NCBI GenBank assembly: GCA_902799015.1
Contig: CADBZI010000001.1
Span: forward strand, 1 to 54,785
DNA length: 54,785 bases
Direction: 5' to 3'
Source of the DNA: an uncultured Lachnospiraceae bacterium
GTDB lineage: Bacteria > Bacillota > Clostridia > Lachnospirales > Lachnospiraceae
Shown here: in pieces, positions 33,930-42,797 of the stretch
How the letters are laid out: each line of letters begins with the position of its first letter
Numbering within the stretch: position 1 is the stretch's first letter
The notes under the pieces: model-generated
Database searches by the model: none
What the model was told of the DNA's origin: nothing
The model's input: only the letters and a program-made list of their open reading frames with translations
Translations under genes and position numbers: made by a program

Positions 33930-35405
33930 ATGAGTACGATGAAGCTGACACTTCTCACTGATTTTTATGAACTGACCATGATGCAGGGGTATTTTAAGAC
34001 CGGCCGCAATCCCAAGGTCGTCTTTGATGTCTTCTACCGCAGCAATCCGGACGACGGCGGGTACGCCATCTGTGCCGGTCTTGATCAGGTCATTGATTAT
34101 GTGAAGAGATTGTCTTTTGATGAGGAGGACATCACGTATCTTCGCTCTACCCGAACCTTTGACGAAGATTTCCTTCAGTATCTTCGCAACTTCCACTTTT
34201 CAGGAGACATCTGGGCCATCCCGGAAGGTACGGTGATCTTCCCGAAAGAGCCGCTGGTCAAGGTGATCGCTCCGATCATGGAAGCGCAGCTGATGGAGAC
34301 TGCCCTGCTCAACATTATCAACCATCAATCCCTGATTGCCACAAAGGCTGCCCGCGTGTGCTACGCGGCACAGGGCGGAGCGGTGATGGAGTTCGGACTG
34401 CGCCGTGCGCAGGGACCGGATGCCGGTACCTACGGCGCCAGGGCTGCGATGATCGGCGGCTGCATGGGTACCTCAAATGTGCTGACGGGACAGCTGTTCG
34501 ACGTCCCGGTGCTCGGCACCCACGCGCACAGCTGGATCATGAGCTTTCCGAGTGAATTCGAAGCGTTCTGCACATACGCAAGGCTCTATCCGGACAACTG
34601 CACGCTTTTGGTCGATACCTATGACACACTCCGCTCCGGAGTGCCGAATGCAATCCGGACCTTCCGCAAGATGAAGGAGGAAGGGATCGAGCTGAAGAAA
34701 TATGGAATCCGGCTCGACTCCGGCGACCTTGCATATATGTCAAAAAGAGCCCGGAAGATGCTGGATGAAGCAGGCTTCCCGAACGCGACAATCACTGCCA
34801 GCTCGGATCTGGATGAATTCCTGATCCAGTCTCTGATGGCGCAGAGAGCGGCAATCAACTCCTGGGGGGTCGGAACCAACCTGATCACCTCAAAAGACAC
34901 GCCCGCCTTCGGCGGCGTGTATAAGCTTGCGGCCATCGAAGACGAGGCGGGCAATCTCATTCCCAAGATCAAGCTCTCGGACAACACGGAGAAGATCACG
35001 AATCCCGGAAACAAGAAAATCTACCGGATCTACGACAAACAGTTCCATAAGATCCGCGCGGATCTGATCTGTCTGGAGGAGGAACAGTATGACTCCGCAC
35101 AGGACCTGATCCTGTTCGACCCCAGGGAAACCTGGAAGAAAACGAAGCTCAAAGGCGGTACCTATGAGATGCGCGAGCTCTTAAAGCCGGTCTTCCTCGG
35201 CGGCGCATGCGTCTACGAATCACCATCCGTCATGGAGATCCGAGACATCTGCACACAGGAAAAAGAATCCTTGTGGGATGAGACAAAGCGCTTCGTGAAC
35301 CCGCATGAAATGTATGTTGACCTGTCTGATCAGCTGTTCCGGATCAAGACGCAGCTGCTCGAGGAAATGAGCATGAAGCAGCTGGAGGACAATCCACAGA
35401 TGTGA
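33930..35405 (+). CDS. pncB: Nicotinate phosphoribosyltransferase
   Basis: Makes nicotinate mononucleotide from nicotinate and PRPP in the Preiss-Handler route to NAD. 491 aa. The N-terminus MKLTLLTDFYELTMMQGYF is diagnostic for the Firmicute form. Conserved pieces include MEFGLRRAQGPDAGTYGARA, GTHAHSWIMSFPSE and RLDSGDLAYMSK, the last with the phosphoribosyl-binding Asp. The start at 33930 has AAGGAG 11 nt upstream; an ATG at 33939 is possible. It faces ilvE, with a terminator between them. Confidence 0.95.
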   Translation: MSTMKLTLLTDFYELTMMQGYFKTGRNPKVVFDVFYRSNPDDGGYAICAGLDQVIDYVKRLSFDEEDITYLRSTRTFDEDFLQYLRNFHFSGDIWAIPEGTVIFPKEPLVKVIAPIMEAQLMETALLNIINHQSLIATKAARVCYAAQGGAVMEFGLRRAQGPDAGTYGARAAMIGGCMGTSNVLTGQLFDVPVLGTHAHSWIMSFPSEFEAFCTYARLYPDNCTLLVDTYDTLRSGVPNAIRTFRKMKEEGIELKKYGIRLDSGDLAYMSKRARKMLDEAGFPNATITASSDLDEFLIQSLMAQRAAINSWGVGTNLITSKDTPAFGGVYKLAAIEDEAGNLIPKIKLSDNTEKITNPGNKKIYRIYDKQFHKIRADLICLEEEQYDSAQDLILFDPRETWKKTKLKGGTYEMRELLKPVFLGGACVYESPSVMEIRDICTQEKESLWDETKRFVNPHEMYVDLSDQLFRIKTQLLEEMSMKQLEDNPQM

Positions 35406-35508
35406 CCGGCAAAGCCGGTTCGCCGGAAATAAAGCCGGCCGGTCAGAAGCAAAGCCGGTTCGCCGATAACAAAGCCGCCGCTACTGGCAGATGTCAGCAG
35501 CGGCGGCT
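35404..35508. terminator. Terminators between pncB and ilvE, with direct repeats
   Basis: GACCGGC (35404-35410) pairs with GCCGGTC (35438-35444) right after pncB. A stronger 10-bp stem AGCCGCCGCT (35473-35482) / AGCGGCGGCT (35499-35508) follows; on the minus strand it continues into TTTGTTAT and can stop ilvE. AAAGCCGGTTCGCCG occurs twice (35411-35425 and 35451-35465). Confidence 0.65.
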
Positions 35509-35535
35509 GATTTCAGTCTTGGCTCTTTCCGCTCT

Positions 35536-36570
35536 TTACTCAATCACGCAGATCCAGCCTTCCGGTGCCTCAAGGCGTCCCATCTGGATGCCGGTCAGCG
35601 TATCGTACAGCTTCTTCATGACCGGGCCGATCTCATGCAGGCCGTCCGGCATCTCATAGTAGGTCCCGTGGTCATAGATCCTGCCGACCGGGGAGATGAC
35701 TGCCGCGGTGCCGCACAGGCCGCATTCCGCAAACTCTCCCGCCTTCACCTCGTCAAACAGAACTTCCCGCTCCTCAACCTTCATTCCGAGAATCTCCTGC
35801 GCAATGTAGACCAGGCTTCTGCGGGTGATGGAGGGAAGGATGCTTCCGCTCTTCGGAACAACGATCGTACCGTCTTTCTTGACCAGCAGGACATTCGCTC
35901 CGCCGGTTTCCTCGATCTTGGTCCGGGTCGCCGGGTCAAGGTACAGATTCTCATCGAACCCGTTCCGGTGCGCATCCATGATTGCATGCAGGCTCATGGC
36001 ATAGTTCAGTCCTGCTTTGATGTGACCGGTTCCATGGGGCGCTGCGCGGTCGAAGTCAGAGATACGAATCGTGATCGGCTTGACGCCGCCCTTGAAATAC
36101 GGTCCGACCGGTGTGGTCAGGATCCGGAACTGGTACTCATCTGCCGGCTTCACGCCGATGACCGCATTGCTGCCGAACATGTAAGGACGGATATAGAGCG
36201 TCGCTCCACTGCCGTACGGGGCTACCCAGGCCGCATTCGCCTTGACCGTCCTGCAGACTGCGTCAACCCACTGATCCACCGGATAGACCGGCATCTCGAG
36301 CCGCTCGCAGGAGTCCTTCATGCGCTGTGCGTTCAGGTCCGGGCGGAATGTCACGATATGTCCGTCTTCCGTCGTGTATGCCTTCAGTCCTTCAAAGCAG
36401 GACTGAGAATACTGCAGAACGCCGGCGCACTCATTGATTACGACATTCTCATCTTCGGACAGGAACCCCTCTTCCCAGCCGCCGTTTCTGTAGTTGGCAA
36501 CAAACCGGTAATCTGTCTTCTGATAACCGAAGCCAAGTGACGACCAGTCAATCTGTTTTTTCTCAACCAT
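35536..36570 (-). CDS. ilvE: Branched-chain amino acid aminotransferase
   Basis: PLP enzyme catalysing the last step of Leu/Ile/Val synthesis and the first of their breakdown. 344 aa, the class-IV BCAT II length. The PLP Lys is in HIKAGLNYAMSLHA, and EGLKAY, LYLDPATRTKIEETGGANV and GEFAECGLCGTAAVISPV correspond to conserved BCAT blocks. The promoter is at 36622-36650. It is not linked to ilvBN, which lie 29 kb away. Confidence 0.95.
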   Translation of the reverse strand: MVEKKQIDWSSLGFGYQKTDYRFVANYRNGGWEEGFLSEDENVVINECAGVLQYSQSCFEGLKAYTTEDGHIVTFRPDLNAQRMKDSCERLEMPVYPVDQWVDAVCRTVKANAAWVAPYGSGATLYIRPYMFGSNAVIGVKPADEYQFRILTTPVGPYFKGGVKPITIRISDFDRAAPHGTGHIKAGLNYAMSLHAIMDAHRNGFDENLYLDPATRTKIEETGGANVLLVKKDGTIVVPKSGSILPSITRRSLVYIAQEILGMKVEEREVLFDEVKAGEFAECGLCGTAAVISPVGRIYDHGTYYEMPDGLHEIGPVMKKLYDTLTGIQMGRLEAPEGWICVIE

Positions 36571-36621
36571 AATCCAAACCTGCCTTTCTTCACCGCATGC
36601 TGTACGGCACCATCTTTTTTG

Positions 36622-36650
36622 AGTTTATCACCGTGCTTTTTTTCCGTCAA
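36622..36650 (-). promoter_or_regulatory. Promoter of ilvE
   Basis: TTGACG (36645-36650), 17-nt spacer, TAAACT (36622-36627) on the minus strand; about 45 nt leader. Confidence 0.55.
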
Positions 36651-36665
36651 TAACGCCCGGCGCAA

Positions 36666-36694
36666 TTGCCTTTCTTCCCGCTTTGCCGTATATT
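36666..36694 (+). promoter_or_regulatory. Promoter of the secreted peptidase gene
   Basis: TTGCCT (36666-36671), 17-nt spacer, TATATT (36689-36694) on the plus strand, giving a leader of about 70 nt. Confidence 0.45.
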
Positions 36695-36770
36695 TAATGT
36701 GTATCACTGTTTTTATTTCACCTGCAAGATTGGCAATTCTAATTTCATATTTTGGGGAGTGGATGACAGA

Positions 36771-38555
36771 ATGCAGAATAAACGGGTAAAATTTCAGAAG
36801 ATGACAGCTGCCATGGTTTCATCACTGGCACTTGTTCTTGGCTCTTTTGCCGTGCATGCGGAGGACTATGACATTATGCAGGATAATGATTCCTCCGGCT
36901 TTGACGACAGTTACTCCGATTCCTCCTCCGGCGGCTCCATTGAGCTGGACGACGGCGGATCCCTGTTCGAAGATACGGGGCAGGATGTCCAGTACAATGC
37001 CGGCGTTCCAATGGATACGCTTCAGAATGCCATAGATTCCGGCGACACGAAGATGCTCGATAAGATTGCGAGCCTCGGCGCCCTGACCGGCAGCAGCACA
37101 ACGTCCGGTTCCGGCGTCGGCGGCGGAGGAGCCTACCGCGGCGCGGGAGAAGACGAGGACGACGAGGAATACTATGATCTGCAGCTTGATGAAGGGGATG
37201 CGGATGAGGAAGAGACGGAAAAAGTCAAAGAGAGTCCCGGTCCTCTGATTGCCGCGAATCCGGACCGGATTCAGGAGCATCTTGACGCAATGCTGCAGGT
37301 TGACAGCCCGACCGGTTCTGACGGCGAGCTGACCGTTGCCGCATACATCGAGACGAAGATGGGCGAGCTGGGCTATACCGTCCAGGAGCAGGCGTTCCAT
37401 GAAGGCGTGCTGAATGAGGATGGCATTGATGCGCCCGGCGTCAACATTCTTGCCGAGCGCGGCGCCAATTCCCAGACGAACCGGAAGAAAGACATATTCC
37501 TGGTAGTCACGCATTATGATTCGAAGCGTTCTCCCGCCGAGAACGATCCCTTCGCAAATGACAAGTCCGGAGCCGCTGTCCTGATCGAGTCGGCGCGGAT
37601 TCTGTCCAGTGTCGTAACGGATACCGACATTTGCTTCGTTTTCCTGTCCGGACAGGAGGACGGCGGGTATGGCGCGCAGAATTTCATTTCCTCGCTCAGC
37701 GAGGAGAACCGTTCCCGCATCACCGGCGTCCTGAGCGTCGAGCGGGTCGGCTATGATTCCGAAACGCCTTATGTGCTCAAGACACTGACCGGCGAGAGCA
37801 ATTCTCTCGGCGATATCATTCAGCAGCTTGGCATCCGGAATGACGCACAGCTTTCCCTCCGGGAAGACAGGGATGATTCGGAAGAGGATGTCGGAACGTG
37901 GGTTGCGGTCGGACAGAGCTCCGATGGATATATCGATGAGAAGACCGCTCAGCAGATCGCTGAAGCGCAGGCCGGACAGACCTTTGATGACAGCAGTGTG
38001 TATGAGATGGACGCGGAAGAAAACCTCGAAGAGGAGGAAGCCGCCCCCGGCGATGCGGTCAGTCTGGACGAGACGGAAACGGAAGCCGAACCGGTCCCGA
38101 TGCCCAGCGCATGGAGCTATCTGAAGGATTCCTCCCATGCTTTGAGCAGCTTCACGGATGCCTCCATCACAACCGTTACAGTGAGCCAGTATATGCCGGA
38201 GCTTGACAGCGAAAGCTACGAAGAGACCAAAGCACTCGGTCTTGCGGACACAACGCTGGATGCAATCAGCCAGGCGATGGCACAGGCAGCCTCCCAAAGC
38301 TCACTTCCTCAGGCAGGCACCTCGGCCGCGGTCGAGCTGCAGAATTCCAGCCTGACCGGCTCCGCGGATGAGACCCTTCCTCTGGAGGATGCCTCTTCTC
38401 TGGAGATGGACGGCTGGGAAGAATCCTATGACCTGCCCGGAATGGAAGAAGAATCCGAAGAAGTCTGGATTCCCACAGTGGATGCCACCCTGGTCGCGGA
38501 TACAACGAATGTAATCTCCGCCGCGCTGGCACAGATCATGGATCCTGCGACCTGA
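36771..38555 (+). CDS. Secreted M28-type metallopeptidase with acidic insertions
   Basis: 594 aa. Signal peptide 1-30 (MTAAMVSSLALVLGSFAVHA). Residues about 31-160 are low-complexity, rich in Asp, Ser and Gly. The M28 (aminopeptidase) domain begins about 165: VTHYDSKRS (metal His), NDKSGAAVLIESARIL (bridging Asp) and LSGQEDGGYGAQNF (Glu). The expected Asp ligand after the next strand is Glu in LSVERVG, and the last His may be in SSHALSSFTDAS. An acidic stretch interrupts the catalytic domain near 430 (DAEENLEEEEAAPGDAV). The start has GGGGAG upstream. A secreted peptidase or an inactive relative are both possible. Confidence 0.75.
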   Translation: MQNKRVKFQKMTAAMVSSLALVLGSFAVHAEDYDIMQDNDSSGFDDSYSDSSSGGSIELDDGGSLFEDTGQDVQYNAGVPMDTLQNAIDSGDTKMLDKIASLGALTGSSTTSGSGVGGGGAYRGAGEDEDDEEYYDLQLDEGDADEEETEKVKESPGPLIAANPDRIQEHLDAMLQVDSPTGSDGELTVAAYIETKMGELGYTVQEQAFHEGVLNEDGIDAPGVNILAERGANSQTNRKKDIFLVVTHYDSKRSPAENDPFANDKSGAAVLIESARILSSVVTDTDICFVFLSGQEDGGYGAQNFISSLSEENRSRITGVLSVERVGYDSETPYVLKTLTGESNSLGDIIQQLGIRNDAQLSLREDRDDSEEDVGTWVAVGQSSDGYIDEKTAQQIAEAQAGQTFDDSSVYEMDAEENLEEEEAAPGDAVSLDETETEAEPVPMPSAWSYLKDSSHALSSFTDASITTVTVSQYMPELDSESYEETKALGLADTTLDAISQAMAQAASQSSLPQAGTSAAVELQNSSLTGSADETLPLEDASSLEMDGWEESYDLPGMEEESEEVWIPTVDATLVADTTNVISAALAQIMDPAT

Positions 38556-38557
38556 AT

Positions 38558-39877
38558 CTACTGATCCTTCTCAATGAATTCGTGATAGATCGCCCGGATC
38601 GCCCGCTTAAAGTCGTCATTCGCGACGCCGACAATAATGTTGAGCTCACTGGATCCCTGATCAATCATCTTGATGTTAATCCCCGCCTCCGCCAGGGAGG
38701 TGCACAGTCTGCCCGCGGTACCGCGGGCATTCTTCATGCCGCGTCCCACGATCGCGACGAGCGCAAGATCCGACTCCAGATACAGATTATCCGGATTGAC
38801 GGCCCGGTGAAGTCCGGCGATCACATCCTGTTCCTTGTCCGCGAATTCCTCCTGGTGCACCAGAACGGAGAAGGTATCAATTCCCGAAGGCGTATGCTCA
38901 AAGGAAATCTCATTTTCCTCAAAGACCTGCAGTACACGCCGACCAAAACCAATCTCGGAGTTCATCATCGCCTTGTCGATTGTGACAGAGCAAAAGCCCG
39001 TTCTTCCGGCGATTCCGGTAATAACATGACGGGGACTGCGGACCGTAGATTCCACAATCATGGTACCGTGGTCCTCGGGACGGTTGGTATTGCGGATATT
39101 GATCGGAATGCCCTCTGCCCGGACCGGGAAGATCGCGTCCTCGTGCAGGACGGAGGCCCCCATGTAGGAAAGCTCACGAAGCTCCCGGTAGGTGACCGTC
39201 TCAATCACCTCCGGATTCTCGATGATGCGCGGGTCGCAGGCAAGGCAGCCTGACACGTCTGTCCAGTTCTCATAGACATTTGCCCGCACGGCACGCGAGA
39301 TAATCGATCCCGTGATGTCCGATCCGCCTCTCGAGAACGTCTTGATGCTTCCGTCCGGCATCGCCCCGTAGAATCCGGGGATCACTGCCTGTCCCACATT
39401 CCGAAGCCGCTCGCGGCATACATCGTTGGTGAGCTCCGCGTCAAAGTTCCCGTGCGCGTCAAACAGAATCACTTCCCGCGCGTCAATGAACTTACATCCA
39501 AGATAATTCGCCAGGACAATTCCGTTCAGGTATTCTCCGCGGCTGGCCGCGTAGTCGCGCCCTGCCCGCCTCCGGAAGAAATCCTCGATCACGTCGAACT
39601 CTTCCTCCAGCGACAGATTCAGACCCAGCCCGTCTATGATCTCCTGGTAGCGGGACGCAATCTGGCGGATATCGTTGCTGATATCCTTCCCCTCTGAAGC
39701 CTTGTCATAGCACCGGTACAGCATATCCGTGACCTTGGTGTCGTCCGAATAGCGCTTGCCGGGGGCGGATGGGATGATAAACTTTCTGTCCGGGTCGGAG
39801 CGGATAATCTCTCCGACCTTTGCCATCTGCTCTGCGCTGGCAAGCGAACTGCCGCCGAATTTGGTAACCTTCAGCAT
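38558..39877 (-). CDS. lysC: Aspartokinase
   Basis: Phosphorylates aspartate, the first step to lysine, methionine and threonine. 439 aa, monofunctional. The N-terminus VTKFGGSSLASAEQMAKV carries the kinase K-F-G-G-S motif, and TFSRGGSDITGSIISRA the substrate-binding segment. Two ACT domains occupy the last 150 residues (FEENEISFEHTPSGIDTFSV and LAEAGINIKMIDQGSSELN), the sites of feedback control. It follows dapB by 34 nt in the same operon and faces the peptidase gene with only 2 nt between stops. The isozyme (lysine- or threonine-sensitive) is not determined. Confidence 0.93.
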   Translation of the reverse strand: MLKVTKFGGSSLASAEQMAKVGEIIRSDPDRKFIIPSAPGKRYSDDTKVTDMLYRCYDKASEGKDISNDIRQIASRYQEIIDGLGLNLSLEEEFDVIEDFFRRRAGRDYAASRGEYLNGIVLANYLGCKFIDAREVILFDAHGNFDAELTNDVCRERLRNVGQAVIPGFYGAMPDGSIKTFSRGGSDITGSIISRAVRANVYENWTDVSGCLACDPRIIENPEVIETVTYRELRELSYMGASVLHEDAIFPVRAEGIPINIRNTNRPEDHGTMIVESTVRSPRHVITGIAGRTGFCSVTIDKAMMNSEIGFGRRVLQVFEENEISFEHTPSGIDTFSVLVHQEEFADKEQDVIAGLHRAVNPDNLYLESDLALVAIVGRGMKNARGTAGRLCTSLAEAGINIKMIDQGSSELNIIVGVANDDFKRAIRAIYHEFIEKDQ

Positions 39878-39911
39878 AATCTGATCTGTCTCCCTGAACT
39901 ATTATTCTTTC

Positions 39912-40667
39912 TTATCCAATGACATCCGACATACTGTACATCTTTGCGTCTTTTCCTGCAAGGAACTTCGCTGCCGCAATGGCACCTTTTCCGAAAATGC
40001 TCCTTGAATACGCAACATGACGCAGCTCGACCAGCTCATCCATCCCCGCAAAGATCACCTCATGTGTCCCGGGGATATTTCCGCCTCTGACCGCGCTGAT
40101 GCCGATTTCCTTCTCACGGCGCTTCTCCAGGCGCTGCGAGCGGTCAAATGTGTAATCGTAGGCGCCATCCAGGCCCTCGTTAATGCTGTCCGCCAGCGCT
40201 AGCGCTGTTCCGCTGGGTGCATCCTTCTTCTGATTGTGATGGCGCTCCACGATCTCGATATCGAATCCCTCCGGCGCAAGCTTCCTGGCCGCCTCGCGTA
40301 CCAGCTTCAGAAGCAGGTTGACGCCGAGAGACATATTTGCGGAACGAAGAACCGCAATCTTGTTCGAAGCCTCCCCAAGCCTTTGGATCTGCTCCTGCGA
40401 CAATCCCGTGGTGCAGACGACGACCGGAATCCCGTGCTCCAGGGCATAGTCCATCATCGGATCAAACACCTTCGGTGAACTGAAGTCGACAATCACGTCC
40501 GCCGCTTCCGCGACCTCCGGGAAGCTGCCATATACCGGATAAGTACCGTCGGGCTGCCCTGCGACATCAATCCCCGCCGCGATCTCAATGTCCGGGTCCT
40601 CTTTGCAAAGATCCGTGATTACTCTTCCCATCCGGCCGTTGCAGCCGGTCAGCAGTATCTTCGTCAT
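39912..40667 (-). CDS. dapB: 4-hydroxy-tetrahydrodipicolinate reductase
   Basis: NAD(P)H-dependent reductase of the diaminopimelate/lysine pathway, 251 aa. Start at 40667 from AAAGGAAC just upstream of MTKILLTGCNGRMGRVI, the Rossmann dinucleotide motif; an upstream in-frame ATG is not supported. The catalytic region shows EIVERHHNQKKDAPSGTAL, with the His-His and Lys of the family. Second gene of the dapA-dapB-lysC operon. Confidence 0.96.
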   Translation of the reverse strand: MTKILLTGCNGRMGRVITDLCKEDPDIEIAAGIDVAGQPDGTYPVYGSFPEVAEAADVIVDFSSPKVFDPMMDYALEHGIPVVVCTTGLSQEQIQRLGEASNKIAVLRSANMSLGVNLLLKLVREAARKLAPEGFDIEIVERHHNQKKDAPSGTALALADSINEGLDGAYDYTFDRSQRLEKRREKEIGISAVRGGNIPGTHEVIFAGMDELVELRHVAYSRSIFGKGAIAAAKFLAGKDAKMYSMSDVIG

Positions 40668-40690
40668 GTGTAGTTCCTTTCTTTCCCCTG

Positions 40691-41575
40691 TCAAAGAATC
40701 CCGTAATTTTCCATGGCTTTCTTCAGCCTGGCAAGATTCTTCTCATCCATCCCGCACAACGGTGCACGGAGCGGGCCGACCTCTTTTCCCATCAGGTTCA
40801 TCGCCGTCTTGACCGGAATCGGATTCACCTCGCAGAACAGGGCATCAATGATCTCCAGCGCCTCAAGCTGCAGACGGGCACTCTTCTCAATCTCACCGTC
40901 AAACCAGGCCTGGCAGATCTCATGCGTCTGGCGCGGCGCCACATTCGACAGGACGGAGATCACGCCGATGCCGCCAAGAGACAGCAGCGGAACAATCTGA
41001 TCATCATTGCCGGAATACAGATCAATCTGATCCCCGGCAAGCGCCTTGACCTTCGCAATCTGGGAAATGTTCCCGCTCGCTTCCTTGACCGCTCTCACAT
41101 TTTCTGTATGCTCCGCAAGGTAAGCAATCGTCTCCGGCATCAGGTTGCAGCCGGTGCGGCTCGGAACATTGTAGAGGATAATGGGGGTATGGACCGCATC
41201 CGAGATTTTGGTGTAATGCTCGATCAGGCCTTTCTGCGTCGCCTTATTGTAGTATGGCGTAACGCACAGAAGACCGTCAGCCCCCATCTGCTCCGCTTCC
41301 TTCGACATATGGATCGCATCCCTTGTGCAGTTGGAGCCTGTGCCCGCAATCACCGGAATCCGATGATTCACATAATCAATGCAGGCTTTGATGACATCCA
41401 GGTGTTCCTCAACAGTCAGACATGCCGACTCTCCGGTCGTTCCGCAGATGATCACCGCGTCCGTTCCCGCTGCAATCTGCTCCTCCAGAAGTTCCTGCAG
41501 CTTTCCGTAATTAACACTCTCATCCGCATTCATGGGAGTGACGATCGCTACTCCGGCACCCTTAAATATCGCCAT
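40691..41575 (-). CDS. dapA: 4-hydroxy-tetrahydrodipicolinate synthase
   Basis: Condenses pyruvate with aspartate semialdehyde. 294 aa. Schiff-base Lys lies in RAVKEASGNISQIA, the catalytic Tyr in IILYNVPSRTG and substrate contacts in CGTTGESACL. GGAG at the right distance sets the start at 41575 (MAIFKGAGVAIVTP) rather than 41581. A strong promoter is upstream. No lysine riboswitch is visible in the short leader. Confidence 0.96.
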   Translation of the reverse strand: MAIFKGAGVAIVTPMNADESVNYGKLQELLEEQIAAGTDAVIICGTTGESACLTVEEHLDVIKACIDYVNHRIPVIAGTGSNCTRDAIHMSKEAEQMGADGLLCVTPYYNKATQKGLIEHYTKISDAVHTPIILYNVPSRTGCNLMPETIAYLAEHTENVRAVKEASGNISQIAKVKALAGDQIDLYSGNDDQIVPLLSLGGIGVISVLSNVAPRQTHEICQAWFDGEIEKSARLQLEALEIIDALFCEVNPIPVKTAMNLMGKEVGPLRAPLCGMDEKNLARLKKAMENYGIL

Positions 41576-41657
41576 AATCATGCTCCTTCCATTTCGTGCG
41601 CGTACTGCGTCTTATATTACAACAAAAGGCCGGCGCACTCAGCGCCCGCCCGTCGTC

Positions 41658-41686
41658 AATATATCATTGCAGCCAAAGTATGTCAA
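41658..41686 (-). promoter_or_regulatory. Promoter of the dapA-dapB-lysC operon
   Basis: Consensus TTGACA (41681-41686), 17-nt spacer, TATATT (41658-41663) on the minus strand, giving about 75 nt of leader. Confidence 0.75.
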
Positions 41687-41715
41687 TCCACCTGCAGCCG
41701 ATTTGGCCAGTCAAG

Positions 41716-41912
41716 TGTTACTATTCACAGCCTGCCAGTTCATGAATATGTCGGCGTCATGCTCGCATGTAAGCAGACATATTCATGGATTGGCAGAGCC
41801 TATGTAACAGAAACCTCCCCCACAGCCTCAGACATAAGCGTCGAAGACGCGGCATACGTGCGAAGCACGGATGGTCTGTGGCATGTGGGTGGAGGGGCTG
41901 TGAATAGTAACA
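41716..41912. repeat. 197-bp element with 17-bp terminal inverted repeats
   Basis: TGTTACTATTCACAGCC (41716-41732) and its exact complement (41896-41912) bound the element. Inside, 41732-41752 and 41776-41796 form a second inverted repeat (18 of 21 matching, CATGAATATGTC core). Two GAA-triloop palindromes follow (41838-41850, 41857-41869). There is no ORF. The layout suits a MITE-like nonautonomous element; no clear target duplication flanks it. It fills most of the 343 bases between dapA and nrdG. Confidence 0.75.
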
Positions 41913-41918
41913 ATCGGG

Positions 41919-42797
41919 TCACACCCCTCTCAAGGCTATGTGCGTAACATATTCCATCGCAGCTGCCTTCATCTCTTCCAGATCCTCTCGCGATGGAGAG
42001 GCCAGCTTAAGATCCTTGCCGGAAAATGCACCGACCAGGCCCTCTCCCGCCACAAACTGCTGCAGATACCACGGACGGGATCCGGCGAGGCAGACTGCCA
42101 TCTCTTTGATATCCTCCACGGTATGAAGACCAAGGGCAACCGTCGTGCGGAACTCTCCCGCCACCGGGCTTCCCTTCAGAAGATCGATGCTCCTTTTGGC
42201 CCGTTCCCACAGACCGCCCGCTCTTTCGCCTCCCTCTGCTGCCGATGCTCTTTCCATAGCTGCAGCTGCGAGATGCTCCGGCCCGGCAGCCGCGTCCTCC
42301 GCATCCTGCTCCAGGCCGCAGGTGAGCGCATACTTGCCCGGGCTGTTCTTGACATCCATCGCAACGTAATCAACCAGTCCCTCATCCAGAATTCTCTCAA
42401 GGACCTCCGGCCTCATCCCGTTGGTGTCAAGCTTGACCAGATAGCCCGTGTCCCGGATTCTGGACAAAAAGGCCGGAAGATCCCTGTGCAGGGTCGGCTC
42501 TCCGCCTGAGACAACGACGGCGGAGAGTTTTCCGCGCCTTCTTTCCAGATAGTCGAAAAACGTCTCCTCCGGAAGCGGACCGTCAGTTGAAAGCAGACTT
42601 CCTTCCGGCGTGTTTCCCGACCCGGCGCCGTCCCCCTCGCACAGGGATGCTTCGCCGGCAGCAAACAGCTCCGGCAGCACCAGATCCGGATTCTGGCAGA
42701 AGGGGCAGCGAAGGTTGCAGCCCTGCGTAAACACCGTGCATGCGACCTCACCCGGATAGTCGAGCAAGGTAAGCTTCTGCAGTCCCGCCAGTTTCAT
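41919..42797 (-). CDS. nrdG: Anaerobic ribonucleotide reductase activating protein (radical SAM), NrdG-like
   Basis: Generates the glycyl radical on NrdD using SAM and a 4Fe-4S cluster. 292 aa; start fixed by GGAGG before MKLAGLQKLTLLDYPGE and coupled (ATGA) to trxB. The cluster motif CNLRCPFC follows VACTVFTQG, then VVVSGGEPTLH and LDTNGMRPEVLE. Two insertions relative to usual 230-aa members: about 45-75 (Gly/Ser/Glu rich) and about 165-205 (Ala/Glu rich, AAAMERASAAEGGERAGG). It belongs to the YjjW/NrdG2-type activases by its N-terminus. The neighbouring nrdD names the most likely target. Confidence 0.88.
   Translation of the reverse strand: MKLAGLQKLTLLDYPGEVACTVFTQGCNLRCPFCQNPDLVLPELFAAGEASLCEGDGAGSGNTPEGSLLSTDGPLPEETFFDYLERRRGKLSAVVVSGGEPTLHRDLPAFLSRIRDTGYLVKLDTNGMRPEVLERILDEGLVDYVAMDVKNSPGKYALTCGLEQDAEDAAAGPEHLAAAAMERASAAEGGERAGGLWERAKRSIDLLKGSPVAGEFRTTVALGLHTVEDIKEMAVCLAGSRPWYLQQFVAGEGLVGAFSGKDLKLASPSREDLEEMKAAAMEYVTHIALRGV

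Noticed and set aside
36822-38297. 491-codon minus-strand ORF inside the M28 peptidase gene
   Set aside because: The plus strand has promoter, RBS, signal peptide and metallopeptidase motifs; the antisense frame has none.
41576-41657. Lysine riboswitch before dapA
   Set aside because: The leader after the predicted start is about 75 nt, too short for the aptamer, and no multi-helix junction is visible.
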